Source: Streptomyces minutiscleroticus (lineage in GTDB: Bacteria > Actinomycetota > Actinomycetes > Streptomycetales > Streptomycetaceae). From it: a DNA stretch of 64,000 nucleotides. Below are positions 35,572 to 43,981 of the stretch, one piece after another (the first letter of the stretch is position 1; each line of letters opens with the position of its first letter). The DNA is taken from contig NZ_BMVU01000023.1 in the NCBI RefSeq assembly GCF_014650875.1, positions 62,001-126,000 of the forward strand, given 5' to 3'. Made by a program: the position numbers and the translations under genes. The notes below the pieces were generated by a model. It was not told the DNA's origin. It saw nothing but the letters and a program-made list of their open reading frames with translations, and searched no databases.

Positions 35572-36108
35572 TTACCGGAAGGCGATCGGGACGTGGACGT
35601 CGTACTTGCGGTCCCCGCTGTCGAGGTGGTCGGCGCGCGTCACCACGGCGCAGTCGACGTCCTCGCCGCAGACGCTGCCGTCCTCCAGGGTGGCCTTGAC
35701 GAAGACCTGCACGCTGAAGCTGCCGCCGGTGCCGAACTTGGAGGTGTTGGCGAACAGTCCGCCGAAGGTGTTGTTGACCCAGTGCGAGGCGCCGGTCGAG
35801 CCGGACTCGTCCTGGCCGCCCAGGCACGGGGTGGGCTTGGCGGCGCCCTGGGCCCCGTCGACCACGCACAGGCCGACGTAGATGCCCTGGGAGGGGTTGA
35901 AGCCGGAGCCGGAGACGGTGACGACCTGGCCGCCGGCGGACGCCGTGTCCGGCGCGGTCACCGACAGGTCGTAGGTGGTGCCGCCGTCGGTGACCGTACG
36001 GGTCGAGGTGGCGGCGGAGGCGGACCCGGCCAGGCCCAGGGTCAGGGCGGCGGAGGCGGTGACGGCGAGGCCGGCACGGGCGGCGGTGCGGGCGACGGGG
36101 ACTCTCAT
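35572..36108 (-). CDS. Secreted neocarzinostatin-like protein, iron-regulated
   Basis: A 178-aa secreted protein: signal peptide ending ASAAT (~29), then one neocarzinostatin-like beta-sandwich with VVTVSGSGFN, a GLC...PTPC loop and a VDCAVVTR segment. There is no wall anchor, so it should be released or loosely held. The ATG at 36108 is preceded by GAGAGG; a DmdR1/IdeR-type iron box lies 33 nt upstream of it. It is the first gene of an operon with the large anchored relative. The family name comes from the antitumour chromoprotein apoprotein, but the context (iron box, HtaA protein, HmuT) points to haem or iron-compound binding. Confidence 0.85.
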   Translation of the reverse strand: MRVPVARTAARAGLAVTASAALTLGLAGSASAATSTRTVTDGGTTYDLSVTAPDTASAGGQVVTVSGSGFNPSQGIYVGLCVVDGAQGAAKPTPCLGGQDESGSTGASHWVNNTFGGLFANTSKFGTGGSFSVQVFVKATLEDGSVCGEDVDCAVVTRADHLDSGDRKYDVHVPIAFR

Positions 36109-36436
36109 GGGGGAGGACCTCTCATCTCGGCGAGCCGAACTTAGGTTAGGCATACCTAAATACGATCTTCAGTTGTTTGTCAATGGACGGCAAAGCCATC
36201 GACTCGCTTGCTGTGCGAGGCCGTTGGGGCATGCCGAGGAGCGGACCGTGCGGCCCGCTCCTCTCGTCGCGTACTGCTCGTCTGCGCCTTGTCCTGTACG
36301 GCGCGCTTGTGGTGCCACCGGTTCGCGCACGCCGTGTACGCGTATACGGCGTGCATGGGGTGCCACATGCACGCCCGCCGGACCGGGGCCCGGGTGCGGG
36401 TCCGGGGTTCCGGGCCCCGGTCCGGGGTTCCGGATG
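36109..36436. other. Intergenic region upstream of the iron-regulated operon
   Basis: 328 nt holding the iron box at 36141-36159 and, further right, sequence past the end of the HtaA-domain gene. No gene is supported here. A clear terminator for the HtaA gene was not seen, so read-through into the next operon is possible. Confidence 0.5.
36141..36159 (-). promoter_or_regulatory. Iron box (DmdR1/IdeR-type operator)
   Basis: TTAGGTTAGGCATACCTAA matches the 19-bp actinobacterial iron-box consensus (TTAGGTTAGGCTAACCTAA) at 17 positions. It lies 33 nt before the start codon of the neocarzinostatin-like gene, so the operon should be repressed by the iron-loaded regulator. Confidence 0.9.
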
Positions 36437-37441
36437 TCAGTCCGGGGCCGTGACCGCGAACGACGCCCTGACGGCGGCCGGCTGTCCACCGCTCACGGCG
36501 GTCAGCTCCACGGTGTGCTCGCCCGCGAAGGCGGTGGCGTACACCGGGAAGCTCCGTGTGAACCGGCCGTCGGCGCCGGCCACCGCCTGGTACCGCGTGT
36601 CGCCGTCGATCGCGACCAGGACGACCGCGTCCGGCGCGAACCCGGTGCCGGTGACCGTCTGCTCGGCGCCCGCGGCGAGGGCGGCCAGGGCCACCGCGGC
36701 GGCCGGTTCCGGGACGTCCTGACGGCCGGTCGGCTCCTCCTCGGCACCCGCGGGGGACTGCGGGGAGCCGGTGACCGGTGAGCCTTGCGGCGACTCGGCG
36801 TGCGCCGGGCCCTCGGCCCCGGCCTTCGCCTCCGTCCCGTCCCCGCCCGGCTCCGTCTCCACCGCCAGGCCGAGCTCGCCCAGCCCGTCGCCGGCCGCGA
36901 ACCCGGTGCCGCTCCAGGAGGACAGCAGCTTCGCCCCCTCCTCGGTGAGCGAGGCCGCCAGCCCGGTCCAGGACCAGCCGTCCGCCCGTACGGCGGAGTC
37001 GGCGCCGGACACGGTCACGTCGGCCAGGGCCAGCTCGCGCGCCCTCCCGTCGACGACCGTACGGGCGTGCAGCACGCCCTCGTCGCCGGTCAGCCGCAGC
37101 CGCAGTCCGGCGAGGACGAGGGGCTGCGCCGCCGTACCGCCGAAGCGCGCGGTGCCGCCCAGTTCCACGTCGGCCGCGCCGTCCGCGGGGCCGGCGGCGC
37201 CCCGCACGGCCGGGAAGCGGGCCGGGCCGCCGGAGTGCCGTACGGCGGGGGCGGTGACGCCGAACGTCAGGCCCCGGTCGGCCGTCTCGCCGTCGCCCGC
37301 CGACCAGCCGACGTACCCCCCGGTCACCTGGCGCGGAAGCGACTCCCCGCCGGGCCGGTCCTGCGCGGTCGCCGTGCCCGGACAGCACAGCGCGAACAGG
37401 GCGCCGGCCGCCAGGACGACGGCGCCGGGTCTCTTCGCCAT
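36437..37441 (-). CDS. HtaA-domain haem-binding protein
   Basis: A 334-aa exported protein: signal peptide to TATAQ (~26), then an HtaA domain (~40-210) with GGYVGWSA, FPAVRGAAG, LRLRLTGDEGVLHA and a 'WTGLAASLTEEGAKLL' strand-helix, as in the haem-capture proteins HtaA/HtaB of corynebacteria. After a disordered Glu/Pro/Ser linker the last ~90 residues look like an Ig-like fold (GTGFAPDAVVLVAIDGD). No membrane anchor is seen at the end, so retention may depend on the partner. The ATG at 37441 follows GAGGAG by 8 nt. It lies 121 nt after the anchored neocarzinostatin-like gene and probably shares its iron-controlled promoter. Confidence 0.88.
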   Translation of the reverse strand: MAKRPGAVVLAAGALFALCCPGTATAQDRPGGESLPRQVTGGYVGWSAGDGETADRGLTFGVTAPAVRHSGGPARFPAVRGAAGPADGAADVELGGTARFGGTAAQPLVLAGLRLRLTGDEGVLHARTVVDGRARELALADVTVSGADSAVRADGWSWTGLAASLTEEGAKLLSSWSGTGFAAGDGLGELGLAVETEPGGDGTEAKAGAEGPAHAESPQGSPVTGSPQSPAGAEEEPTGRQDVPEPAAAVALAALAAGAEQTVTGTGFAPDAVVLVAIDGDTRYQAVAGADGRFTRSFPVYATAFAGEHTVELTAVSGGQPAAVRASFAVTAPD

Positions 37442-37562
37442 CTTCGGTTCTCCTCGGTCTTCCCTCTGGGGCGTGAGGTCGTCTCGGCCGACCTGGTGTA
37501 TGTCGGCCGGTATCGCCTGGTGCCGGGTGGTGCCGGCGGGTGCCGGGTGGTGTCGCCTGGTG

Positions 37563-38375
37563 TCAGTCCGCGGGCGGGGCGCCCGCGCGGCGTCGGCGCG
37601 CCCAGAACCAGGCGCCGGCCCCGGCCGCGACCAGTCCGGCGGCGGTGAGCCCCACGGGCAGCGCGAGGTCGGAGCCGGTGCTCGCCATGGAGCCGTCCGC
37701 CGCGGTGCCGGAGGGCGTGGCGGAGCCGCTGCCGCCGGTCGGTCCCGTTCCGCCGGTGGAGCCCGTCGGGCCCGCCCCGGCCGTCGCGCTCGATCCGGGC
37801 GTCGCCGACGCGTCGGAGTCGCCGCTCTGTGCACCCGAGCCGAACGTCACGGGGATGCGGACCGTCTGGCTCTGGTCCCCGCCCCGTGTGTGGTCGTTGC
37901 GCGTGATGACGGCGCAGCGCACGCCGGAGGCGGTGCAGTCGGTGGTGGCGTCCTTGGCGCGCACCTTGATCTTGACGCTGAAGGTGCCCTCGTGGCCGCT
38001 GCCGCCGTAGGGCTTCGCCAGTCCCTCGCCGTAGGAGGGCGGGTCGGACGAGATCCACGCGGACGCGCCGGACTCGCCGGACATGTCGACGCCGCCGACG
38101 CAGGGCGTGGGCGTCTTCCCGGCGCCGTTGTCGACGCAGAAGGCGACGTAGATGCCCTTCTCGGTGTTGTATCCGGAGCCGGTCACGGTGACCGTCTCGC
38201 CCGCCGCGGCCAGGCCCGCGGACTTGGACACGGTGAGCTTCTGGCCCTCGGGGCCCGTCGCCGTGCCGCCCGCGGCCACCGCCGGTGACGCGGCCGGGAG
38301 CAGCAGGGCGGACGCCGCCGCGACCGCGAGGAAACAACCAACTCGGCGGCTACGCAGGCCACTTGCCGAGGTCAT
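37563..38375 (-). CDS. Wall-anchored neocarzinostatin-like protein
   Basis: A 270-aa surface protein: signal peptide ending AVAAG (~35), one neocarzinostatin-like domain (~40-180) with VTGSGYN, an AFC...PTPC loop and DCTASGVRC, then a Gly/Ser/Thr-rich wall-spanning linker, and an MASTG variant of the class E LAXTG sorting motif with membrane helix and RRRR tail. Its domain is most like the C-terminal domain of the 885-aa protein nearby (SSAWISSNPP versus ASAWISSDPP). The iron box at 38399-38417 lies 24 nt upstream. First gene of an operon with the HtaA-domain gene. Confidence 0.87.
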   Translation of the reverse strand: MTSASGLRSRRVGCFLAVAAASALLLPAASPAVAAGGTATGPEGQKLTVSKSAGLAAAGETVTVTGSGYNTEKGIYVAFCVDNGAGKTPTPCVGGVDMSGESGASAWISSDPPSYGEGLAKPYGGSGHEGTFSVKIKVRAKDATTDCTASGVRCAVITRNDHTRGGDQSQTVRIPVTFGSGAQSGDSDASATPGSSATAGAGPTGSTGGTGPTGGSGSATPSGTAADGSMASTGSDLALPVGLTAAGLVAAGAGAWFWARRRRAGAPPAD

Positions 38376-38398
38376 GGAACACCCCCACCACGCGAAAC

Positions 38399-38417
38399 TA
38401 AGGAAAGCCTAACCTAA
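38399..38417. promoter_or_regulatory. Iron box in the divergent promoter region
   Basis: Read on the minus strand the site is TTAGGTTAGGCTTTCCTTA, close to the iron-box consensus. It lies 24 nt from the start of the anchored protein gene (left) and 51 nt from hmuT (right), so one site can control both directions. Confidence 0.88.
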
Positions 38418-38468
38418 ACTATTGGTCAACTGTGTGCCAGACGACCGGGACGAGCGGAAGGAAGAGCC

Positions 38469-39671
38469 ATGCGCGCATCGGGGAGGGGCCGGCCCGGAGG
38501 GGACCGGCCCGCAGAGCGCTCGTCCGAGGGGCCTTCGGCCCGGAGGCGTACGTCCTGGGGGCGTACGTCCCAGGGGCGTCCGCCCGGGGACCGGACACCC
38601 GGAGGCCGCCTGCTCGGTGGCCGTCTGCGCGGGGGGCGTCCGTCCGGAGGGCGCCTCGCCGCCCTCGGGCTGGCCCTCGCGCTGCTGACGGGAGCCTGCG
38701 GAAGCGGCGGTACGGGTACGGGGGCGGGCGGAGCCGCGGACGCCACGCCGGCGTCCGCGAGCGAACGGGCCGCCGCGGCGGAGAAGCAGCTGGCGAAGAA
38801 CTCCGTCGTCCCGCTCGGGGGGAAGGCGCCCACGCCTGAGCTGCCGGTCACCGTGGACTCCTCCGACGGGCGCCGGGTCACGGTGCGGGACGCCTCGCGG
38901 ATCCTGCCGCTCAACGGGGGCGTGGCGGAGATCGTGTTCACGCTCGGCCTCGGCGACCGGGTCGTGGGCCGGGACGTCACGGCCACCTTCGAGGAGGCGA
39001 AGAAGCTCCCCCAGGTCACCAAGGCGCACGACGTGAGTGCGGAGAGCGTGCTGTCGCTGCGGCCGAGCGTGGTGCTCGCCGACACCGACACCGGGCCCAA
39101 GGAGGCCGTGGAGCAGATCCGCGACGCCGGGATCCCCGTCGTCGTCCTCGACCCCGCGACGAAGCTGTCCGACGTCACGACCCGCACCACCCGCATCGCC
39201 GAGGCGCTCGGGGTGCCGGAGGCCGGCGAGGCGCTCGACAAGCGCATGGACGAGGAACTGGCGGCGGCCCGCGCGGGCGTCCCCGAGGGCAGCAGGCCCA
39301 AGGTGGCCTTCCTCTACATGCGCGGCAGCGCGGCCGTCTACCTGATCGGCGGCGAGGGCTCCGGCGCCGACTCGCTGCTGGAGGCGGCGGGCGCGGTGGA
39401 CGCGGGCACGGCGGCGGGCCTGGACAAGCCGTTCACGCCGATCACCACCGAGGCGCTGGCCGCGGCGCAGCCGGACGTCATCCTGATGATGACCAAGGGC
39501 CTGGAGTCGGTCGGCGGCCTCGACGAACTCCTGAAGATCCCGGGTATCGCGCAGACCCCGGCCGGCATGAACCGCCGGGTCGTCGACATGGAGGACGGCG
39601 TCCTGCTCGGCTTCGGCCCGCGCACACCGCTCGTCATCGACATCCTGGTGGACCGCATCCACCGGGAGTAG
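38469..39671 (+). CDS. hmuT: Haem-binding lipoprotein HmuT
   Basis: A 400-aa substrate-binding lipoprotein of the cluster 8 (BtuF/HmuT) fold. The lipobox LLTGAC puts Cys at residue 77, after an unusually long Arg/Gly-rich n-region (residues 1-62) made of 'GGRL/GGRP'-type repeats. The mature part carries ILPLNGGVAEIVFTLGLGDRVVGRD, typical of HmuT, and GIPVVVLDP and PDVILMMTKGLE. The ATG at 38469 has GGAAGGAAGAG just upstream; a shorter start inside the repeat cannot be excluded. It shares an iron box with the divergent surface-protein operon. It should take haem from those proteins, but no permease or ATPase gene follows; the next gene is on the other strand past a terminator. Confidence 0.9.
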   Translation: MRASGRGRPGGDRPAERSSEGPSARRRTSWGRTSQGRPPGDRTPGGRLLGGRLRGGRPSGGRLAALGLALALLTGACGSGGTGTGAGGAADATPASASERAAAAEKQLAKNSVVPLGGKAPTPELPVTVDSSDGRRVTVRDASRILPLNGGVAEIVFTLGLGDRVVGRDVTATFEEAKKLPQVTKAHDVSAESVLSLRPSVVLADTDTGPKEAVEQIRDAGIPVVVLDPATKLSDVTTRTTRIAEALGVPEAGEALDKRMDEELAAARAGVPEGSRPKVAFLYMRGSAAVYLIGGEGSGADSLLEAAGAVDAGTAAGLDKPFTPITTEALAAAQPDVILMMTKGLESVGGLDELLKIPGIAQTPAGMNRRVVDMEDGVLLGFGPRTPLVIDILVDRIHRE

Positions 39672-39699
39672 GTCCTTCCGGGGCCGTGGGTCCACGGCT

Positions 39700-39731
39700 C
39701 CCCGCCGCCCCTCCAGGAAGGGGCGGCGGGG
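39700..39731. terminator. Terminator after hmuT
   Basis: Perfect 13-bp arms (ccccgccgcccct / aggggcggcgggg) with a 6-nt loop, 28 nt past the hmuT stop and just beyond the stop of the convergent small gene. Likely bidirectional. Confidence 0.88.
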
Positions 39732-39739
39732 CCCGCTGC

Positions 39740-39955
39740 CTAGGAGAGGTGGTTGTCGCGGAGGGTCGGCGTGGAACTGTGCACGGTGGCGGCGTTGTAG
39801 GCGGCTCGGTCGCTCTGCGCCTGCAGGCGCCTGGCCTGCTCGACGAGGAGGCCGTCGGCGTTCTCGGTGACGGTGCCCCTACGCCGTACGAGTCTGACGG
39901 AGAGGAAGGCCACGACCACGGCCATGCCTCCGAACAGGACACCCAACTCGACCAT
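39740..39955 (-). CDS. Small single-pass membrane protein
   Basis: A 71-aa protein with one membrane helix at residues ~4-22 followed by a basic RLVRRR stop and a helical cytosolic tail. The ATG at 39955 has GGGGAGG at 5 nt, so the gene is real. It follows tctA in the same direction (178 nt) beyond a hairpin. No family is recognised; it may be a small accessory membrane protein. Confidence 0.7.
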   Translation of the reverse strand: MVELGVLFGGMAVVVAFLSVRLVRRRGTVTENADGLLVEQARRLQAQSDRAAYNAATVHSSTPTLRDNHLS

Positions 39956-40105
39956 CGGACCTCCCCGTCGTACGCGCCTCCGTCATGCGCGCCTCCGCCG
40001 TGCGCGTCGTCACCACTCGGCTCTCCTGTCCCAGGGTAGTGATCGGCCCGGCTACGGCCCAGGGCCGGTGCGACGACCGCACCGCGCCCCTGCCTGTCCG
40101 TGGCT

Positions 40106-40128
40106 GTGGCTGCGGCAGCCGCAGCCAC
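40106..40128 (-). terminator. Terminator after tctA
   Basis: Perfect 11-bp arms (gtggctgcggc / gccgcagccac) with a one-base loop, beginning 5 nt past the tctA stop. Confidence 0.8.
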
Positions 40129-40133
40129 GAAGG

Positions 40134-41660
40134 TCACTCGCCGGAACCGCCCACCCCGCCGGACCCGGCGCGTCCGGCGCGCCCGCGGCCGGTGAACCGC
40201 TTCAGCAGCGGCCACGCCAGGATCAGCAGGACCACGACGTACACCGTCACCGAGAAGGGCGTGTCGACCAGCCCGGTGACGCTGCCGTCGCTGATCTGCA
40301 GGGCGCGCCGCAGCTGCTGCTCGGCGTTGGGGCCGAGGATGACGCCGATGACGGCGGGCAGCACCGGCAGCCCGTAACGCCGCATGCCGAACCCGATCAG
40401 ACCGATGAACAGCAGGATGACCAGGTCCACGACCTCGCCGCCGACCGCGTAGGCGCCGACGGCCGCGAAGAACAGGATGCCCGCGTACAGGTAGGGGCGC
40501 GGGATGCGCAGCAGCTTCGCCCACAGGGGCGCGAGCGGCAGGTTGAGCGCGAGCAGCAGCACCATGCCGACGAAGAGGGAGGCGATCAGGCCCCACACCA
40601 GGTCGGGTTCGCGCTCGAAGAGGAGGGGGCCGGGCTGGATGCCGTACTGCTGGAAGGCGGCCAGCATGACCGCCGCGACCGCCGTCGTGGGCAGGCCGAG
40701 GGTCAGCATGGACACCAGCGTGCCCGCCGCGGAGGCCGACGCGGCCGACTCCGGGCCCGCGACGCCCTCGATCGCCCCCTTGCCCCACTCGTCCTTGTGC
40801 TTGGAGAGGCGCTTCTCGGTGACGTAGGACAGGAAGGTGGGGATCTCGGCGCCGCCCGCGGGGATCGCGCCGAACGGGAAGCCGATGAACGGGCCGCGCA
40901 GCCACGACTTCCAGGTCCGCCGCACGTCGCCCCGGTCGAGCCAGGGGCGGCCCACCGGGATGGGCCTGCCCGAGGTGCGCCGCAGGTGGGCGGCGACCCA
41001 CAGGGCCTCGCCGATCGCGAAGAGGCCGACCGCGACGATCACCACGTCGACACCGTCGGCGAGCTGGAGCGAGCCGAACGTCAGCCGCTGCTGCCCGGTC
41101 ATCTGGTCCAGGCCCACCAGGCCGAGCGTGAGCCCGATGAGGAGGGAGGCCAGACCGCGGATCCGGGACGCGCCGAGGACCGACGTCACCGCGATGAACG
41201 CGAGCACCATGATGGCGAAGTAGTCGGGCGCGCCGATGTCCACGGCGAGGTCGGCCACCGCCGGGGCGAGCGCCACGAGCAGGATCGTGCCGATCATGCC
41301 GCCCGCGAAGTGGCCGACGGCGGCCGCCGCCAGCGCCTGCGCGCCGCGCCCGGCCTTGGCCATGGGGTTGCCCTCCATGGCGGCGACCACGGCGGCGCTC
41401 TCGCCCGGGGTGTTGAGCAGGATCGACGTCGTCGAACCGCCGAACATCGCGCCGTAGTAGATGCCCGCGAACATGATGAACGCGCCGGTGGGCTCGAGCC
41501 CGTACGTCACCGGCAGCAGCAGCGCGACCGCCATGGCGGGGCCGATGCCCGGCAGGACGCCGATCGCGGTGCCCAGGAGCACGCCGAGGACGGCCCACAG
41601 CAGGTTGACGGGGGTGAGGGCGGTGGCGAAGCCGTCGAGGAGGGAGGAGAGGGCGTCCAT
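40134..41660 (-). CDS. tctA: Tripartite tricarboxylate transporter, large permease TctA
   Basis: A 508-aa permease with about eleven to twelve membrane helices. TctA signatures are visible: LPGIGPAMAVALLLP, GIYYGAMFGGSTTSILLNTPGE (which also carries the substrate-path Gly/Pro-rich loop) and the mirrored GLPTTAVAAVMLAAFQQYG. It moves citrate or related carboxylates together with TctB and the binding protein TctC, driven by ion gradients. The ATG at 41660 lies 1 nt after the tctB stop. Last gene of the tctCBA operon. Confidence 0.95.
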   Translation of the reverse strand: MDALSSLLDGFATALTPVNLLWAVLGVLLGTAIGVLPGIGPAMAVALLLPVTYGLEPTGAFIMFAGIYYGAMFGGSTTSILLNTPGESAAVVAAMEGNPMAKAGRGAQALAAAAVGHFAGGMIGTILLVALAPAVADLAVDIGAPDYFAIMVLAFIAVTSVLGASRIRGLASLLIGLTLGLVGLDQMTGQQRLTFGSLQLADGVDVVIVAVGLFAIGEALWVAAHLRRTSGRPIPVGRPWLDRGDVRRTWKSWLRGPFIGFPFGAIPAGGAEIPTFLSYVTEKRLSKHKDEWGKGAIEGVAGPESAASASAAGTLVSMLTLGLPTTAVAAVMLAAFQQYGIQPGPLLFEREPDLVWGLIASLFVGMVLLLALNLPLAPLWAKLLRIPRPYLYAGILFFAAVGAYAVGGEVVDLVILLFIGLIGFGMRRYGLPVLPAVIGVILGPNAEQQLRRALQISDGSVTGLVDTPFSVTVYVVVLLILAWPLLKRFTGRGRAGRAGSGGVGGSGE

Positions 41661-41661
41661 G

Positions 41662-42246
41662 TCACAGCACTCCCATCAGCGGGCCGCCGGGCAGCGGCAC
41701 CCCGAGCAGCTTGTCGAAGACGGCGTAGGTGAGGAACGAGAGCACGGCGGCGATCAGCGGGTCGCGATCGTGGTGGCGGCTGCCGAGGGCGAAGGCGGCC
41801 CCCCAGAAGAGGAGGGCGCCGGCCACGGGGAAGCCGAGCGGTTCGATGAGGACCGCCGTGGCGAGGAAGACCCCGGCGAGCAGCAGCACCGTGCGCCAGT
41901 CCGCCGGTTCGGACAGGTCGACGTCCTCGCCGGACTCGGCCTCGCCCCGGCCGCCGCGCAGCACGTCGACGGCGAGCAGGACGGCCACGGCCAGCAGCCC
42001 GGCGCCGACCACGAGCGGCACGGTCCGCGGTCCGACCGGGCCGCGCTGGGCGATGTCGACGTCCATGGTCAGCACGTCGGTGAGGACGAGGACGCCGAGG
42101 GCCAGCAGCAGGACGCAGACGCCGAGTTCGGAGTGGTCGCGCAGCCACGAGCGGCGCTCGGCCGCGCCGTCCGGGGTGCCGGCGGGGGCGCCGCCGGGGG
42201 AGGCGGCGAGGGTTTCGGCCGACGGGGCGTCAGGTCGGTTCGTCAC
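41662..42246 (-). CDS. tctB: Tripartite tricarboxylate transporter, small permease TctB
   Basis: A 194-aa protein with four membrane helices and a soluble N-terminus of ~40 aa, the size and topology of TctB. The GTG start at 42246 overlaps the tctC stop as GTGA, and its own stop lies 1 nt before tctA, so the three genes are translationally coupled. It forms the small membrane subunit of the transporter. Confidence 0.92.
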   Translation of the reverse strand: MTNRPDAPSAETLAASPGGAPAGTPDGAAERRSWLRDHSELGVCVLLLALGVLVLTDVLTMDVDIAQRGPVGPRTVPLVVGAGLLAVAVLLAVDVLRGGRGEAESGEDVDLSEPADWRTVLLLAGVFLATAVLIEPLGFPVAGALLFWGAAFALGSRHHDRDPLIAAVLSFLTYAVFDKLLGVPLPGGPLMGVL

Positions 42247-43226
42247 AGGCCCAGCTCCTTCAGTACCTTCACCACGCGCGCGTCCTGGGCCTCCAGGAAC
42301 GCGCCGAACTCGTCACCGGTCAGGAAGGCGTCGTCCCAGCCGTTCTGCTTCATGGACTCGCGCCACTCGTCCGAGTCGTGCAGCTCCTCGAAGAGCCGGG
42401 TCAGCTTGGAGCGCTCGGCGTCGGAGAGGCCGGGCGGGGCGACGACGCCGCGCCAGTTGGTGAAGTCGACGTCGTAGCCGGCCTCGCGCAGGGTGGGCGC
42501 GTCGAGCCCGTCGACGCGCTCGGGCCCGGTGACGGCGAGCAGCCGCAGCTCGCCCGCCTTGATCTGGTCGAGGTACTCGCCGACTCCGGAGACGCCGAAG
42601 GCGACCTTGTTGCCGAGGATCGACGCGAGCAGCTCGCCGCCGCCGTCGAAGGGAACGTAGTTCACCTGCTTCGGGGCGATACCGGCGGCCTCCGCCATCA
42701 GCATGGGCGCGAGGTGGTCCGGACCGCCGGGCGACGAACCGCCGCCGACCGGCAGTTTGCCCGGCGTCCTCTTCCAGGCGTCGACGAGCTGGCCGATGGT
42801 CTCGTACGGGGAGTCCTTGGCGACCACGACGACGTCCGGCTCCTCGGTGAGCCGGGCGATCGGGGTGGTGTCGGACAGTGTCTTCGGCGAGTGGTTGGAG
42901 CGCGCCGCGCCCACCACGCCGAGGCCCATGGACATCGCGAGCTTGCCGTTGCCGTGCTCGCTCACCAGCCGGGTGAGCCCGACGGTGCCGCCCGCGCCCG
43001 GCAGGTTGAACACCTCGATGTTGTGGGTGAGCCCGGCGTCCTCGGCGTTCTTGGCGGCCGTGCGGGCCGTGATGTCGTAGCCGCCGCCCGGGGTGTTGGG
43101 CACCATGAGGCGCAGGCCGGGGATCTGGGTGCCGGTCTCGGAGCCGCTGCCCGTGGTGAGCAGCGGTGGCCCCGCGAGCACGAGTACGGCGGCCCCGAAC
43201 AGGGCCAGGGGGGTGCGCAGGCGCAC
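42243..43226 (-). CDS. tctC: Tripartite tricarboxylate transporter binding protein TctC
   Basis: A 327-aa extracytoplasmic binding protein (Bug family). An N-terminal signal sequence is followed by RLMVPNTPGGGYDITAR, NLPGAGGTVGLTRL, YVPFDGGGELLASILGNKV and LREAGYDVDFTNWRGVVAPPGL, all Bug/TctC signatures for carboxylate binding. GTG at 43226 is preferred, with AGGTGGT upstream; GTG at 43235 is possible, and the longer open frame lacks a signal peptide. The tctDE two-component genes that often precede tctC are not present. Confidence 0.93.
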   Translation of the reverse strand: MRLRTPLALFGAAVLVLAGPPLLTTGSGSETGTQIPGLRLMVPNTPGGGYDITARTAAKNAEDAGLTHNIEVFNLPGAGGTVGLTRLVSEHGNGKLAMSMGLGVVGAARSNHSPKTLSDTTPIARLTEEPDVVVVAKDSPYETIGQLVDAWKRTPGKLPVGGGSSPGGPDHLAPMLMAEAAGIAPKQVNYVPFDGGGELLASILGNKVAFGVSGVGEYLDQIKAGELRLLAVTGPERVDGLDAPTLREAGYDVDFTNWRGVVAPPGLSDAERSKLTRLFEELHDSDEWRESMKQNGWDDAFLTGDEFGAFLEAQDARVVKVLKELGL

Positions 43227-43981
43227 GTGAGTCACCACCTGTCGAGTCGATACGTCGTTGTGCCGATTCGTACGGAGAATGCGCAGCGCACGCGGAGCAG
43301 GACCACAGGGAGCACCGCGATGAGGCCGCCCCACATGCTGCCCACGCGTCGACGGCCTGACCCTCTTTCGCAACAAACAAAGGTTGCGGTCTTTGTGGTC
43401 ACGGGGATCGGCGCACGGACACGGGCCGCCGCACGGCATCGGGCGGGAGTCCGGAAGGGCAACGGTGGAGGCGCACGACGAGACGCCGTTCACCGGTGAC
43501 AGCGTGTGGCCCGGCACCATGGAGGAGATCGCCGCGGGCATGTGGTCCTGACCCGGCGGAAAGCCGCAGGGCGGCACGGCAGGTGGTGTGCCACGCGGTC
43601 AGCCGTGTCGGCGAGGCGTTGAACGCCTCCACGCGGGTGCCGACGGACAGGTCCGGCTCCGTACGCCCGGAGGGCACGTCCTGCACTCCGCCGTCGGGTC
43701 GTACGCAGAGGTGGGCCGGACGGTGCCGGTACGAATCCCATGGGGGAACCGCACGCAGCGGGGAAGCCGTACGCGGTGGGGGAAATTGCACGCGGCAGAG
43801 CGACGGCCGGGCGCAGAGCTTTCGATCGCGCGCGAGCGGCCTCGGCGGGCGGCGTCGGGGCTGCCCCGCAGCGTCCGGGTCGCCGCACCGTTCCGGCCAA
43901 AGGGCCGAACGGGTGCGCTACATTTTGCATTCCCTTGACCACGGTCGGTCTCGCGACCCCACACCATGGAGCCGGCACCTC
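43227..43981. other. 755-nt region without a convincing gene
   Basis: Between divergent tctC and the DUF350 gene. A short + strand frame with SD GGAAGGG and GTG at 43465 encodes 28 residues (VEAHDETPFTGDSVWPGTM to the stop at 43551), perhaps a remnant of a longer gene. A minus-strand frame around 43540-43740 reads VRPDGGVQDVPSGRTEPDLS and looks partly protein-like. Neither can be extended into a recognisable family. I treat the region as intergenic with possible gene decay. Confidence 0.4.

Noticed and set aside
43465..43551. 28-residue SD-led frame
   Set aside because: Too short and without relatives to claim as a gene; mentioned only as a possible remnant.
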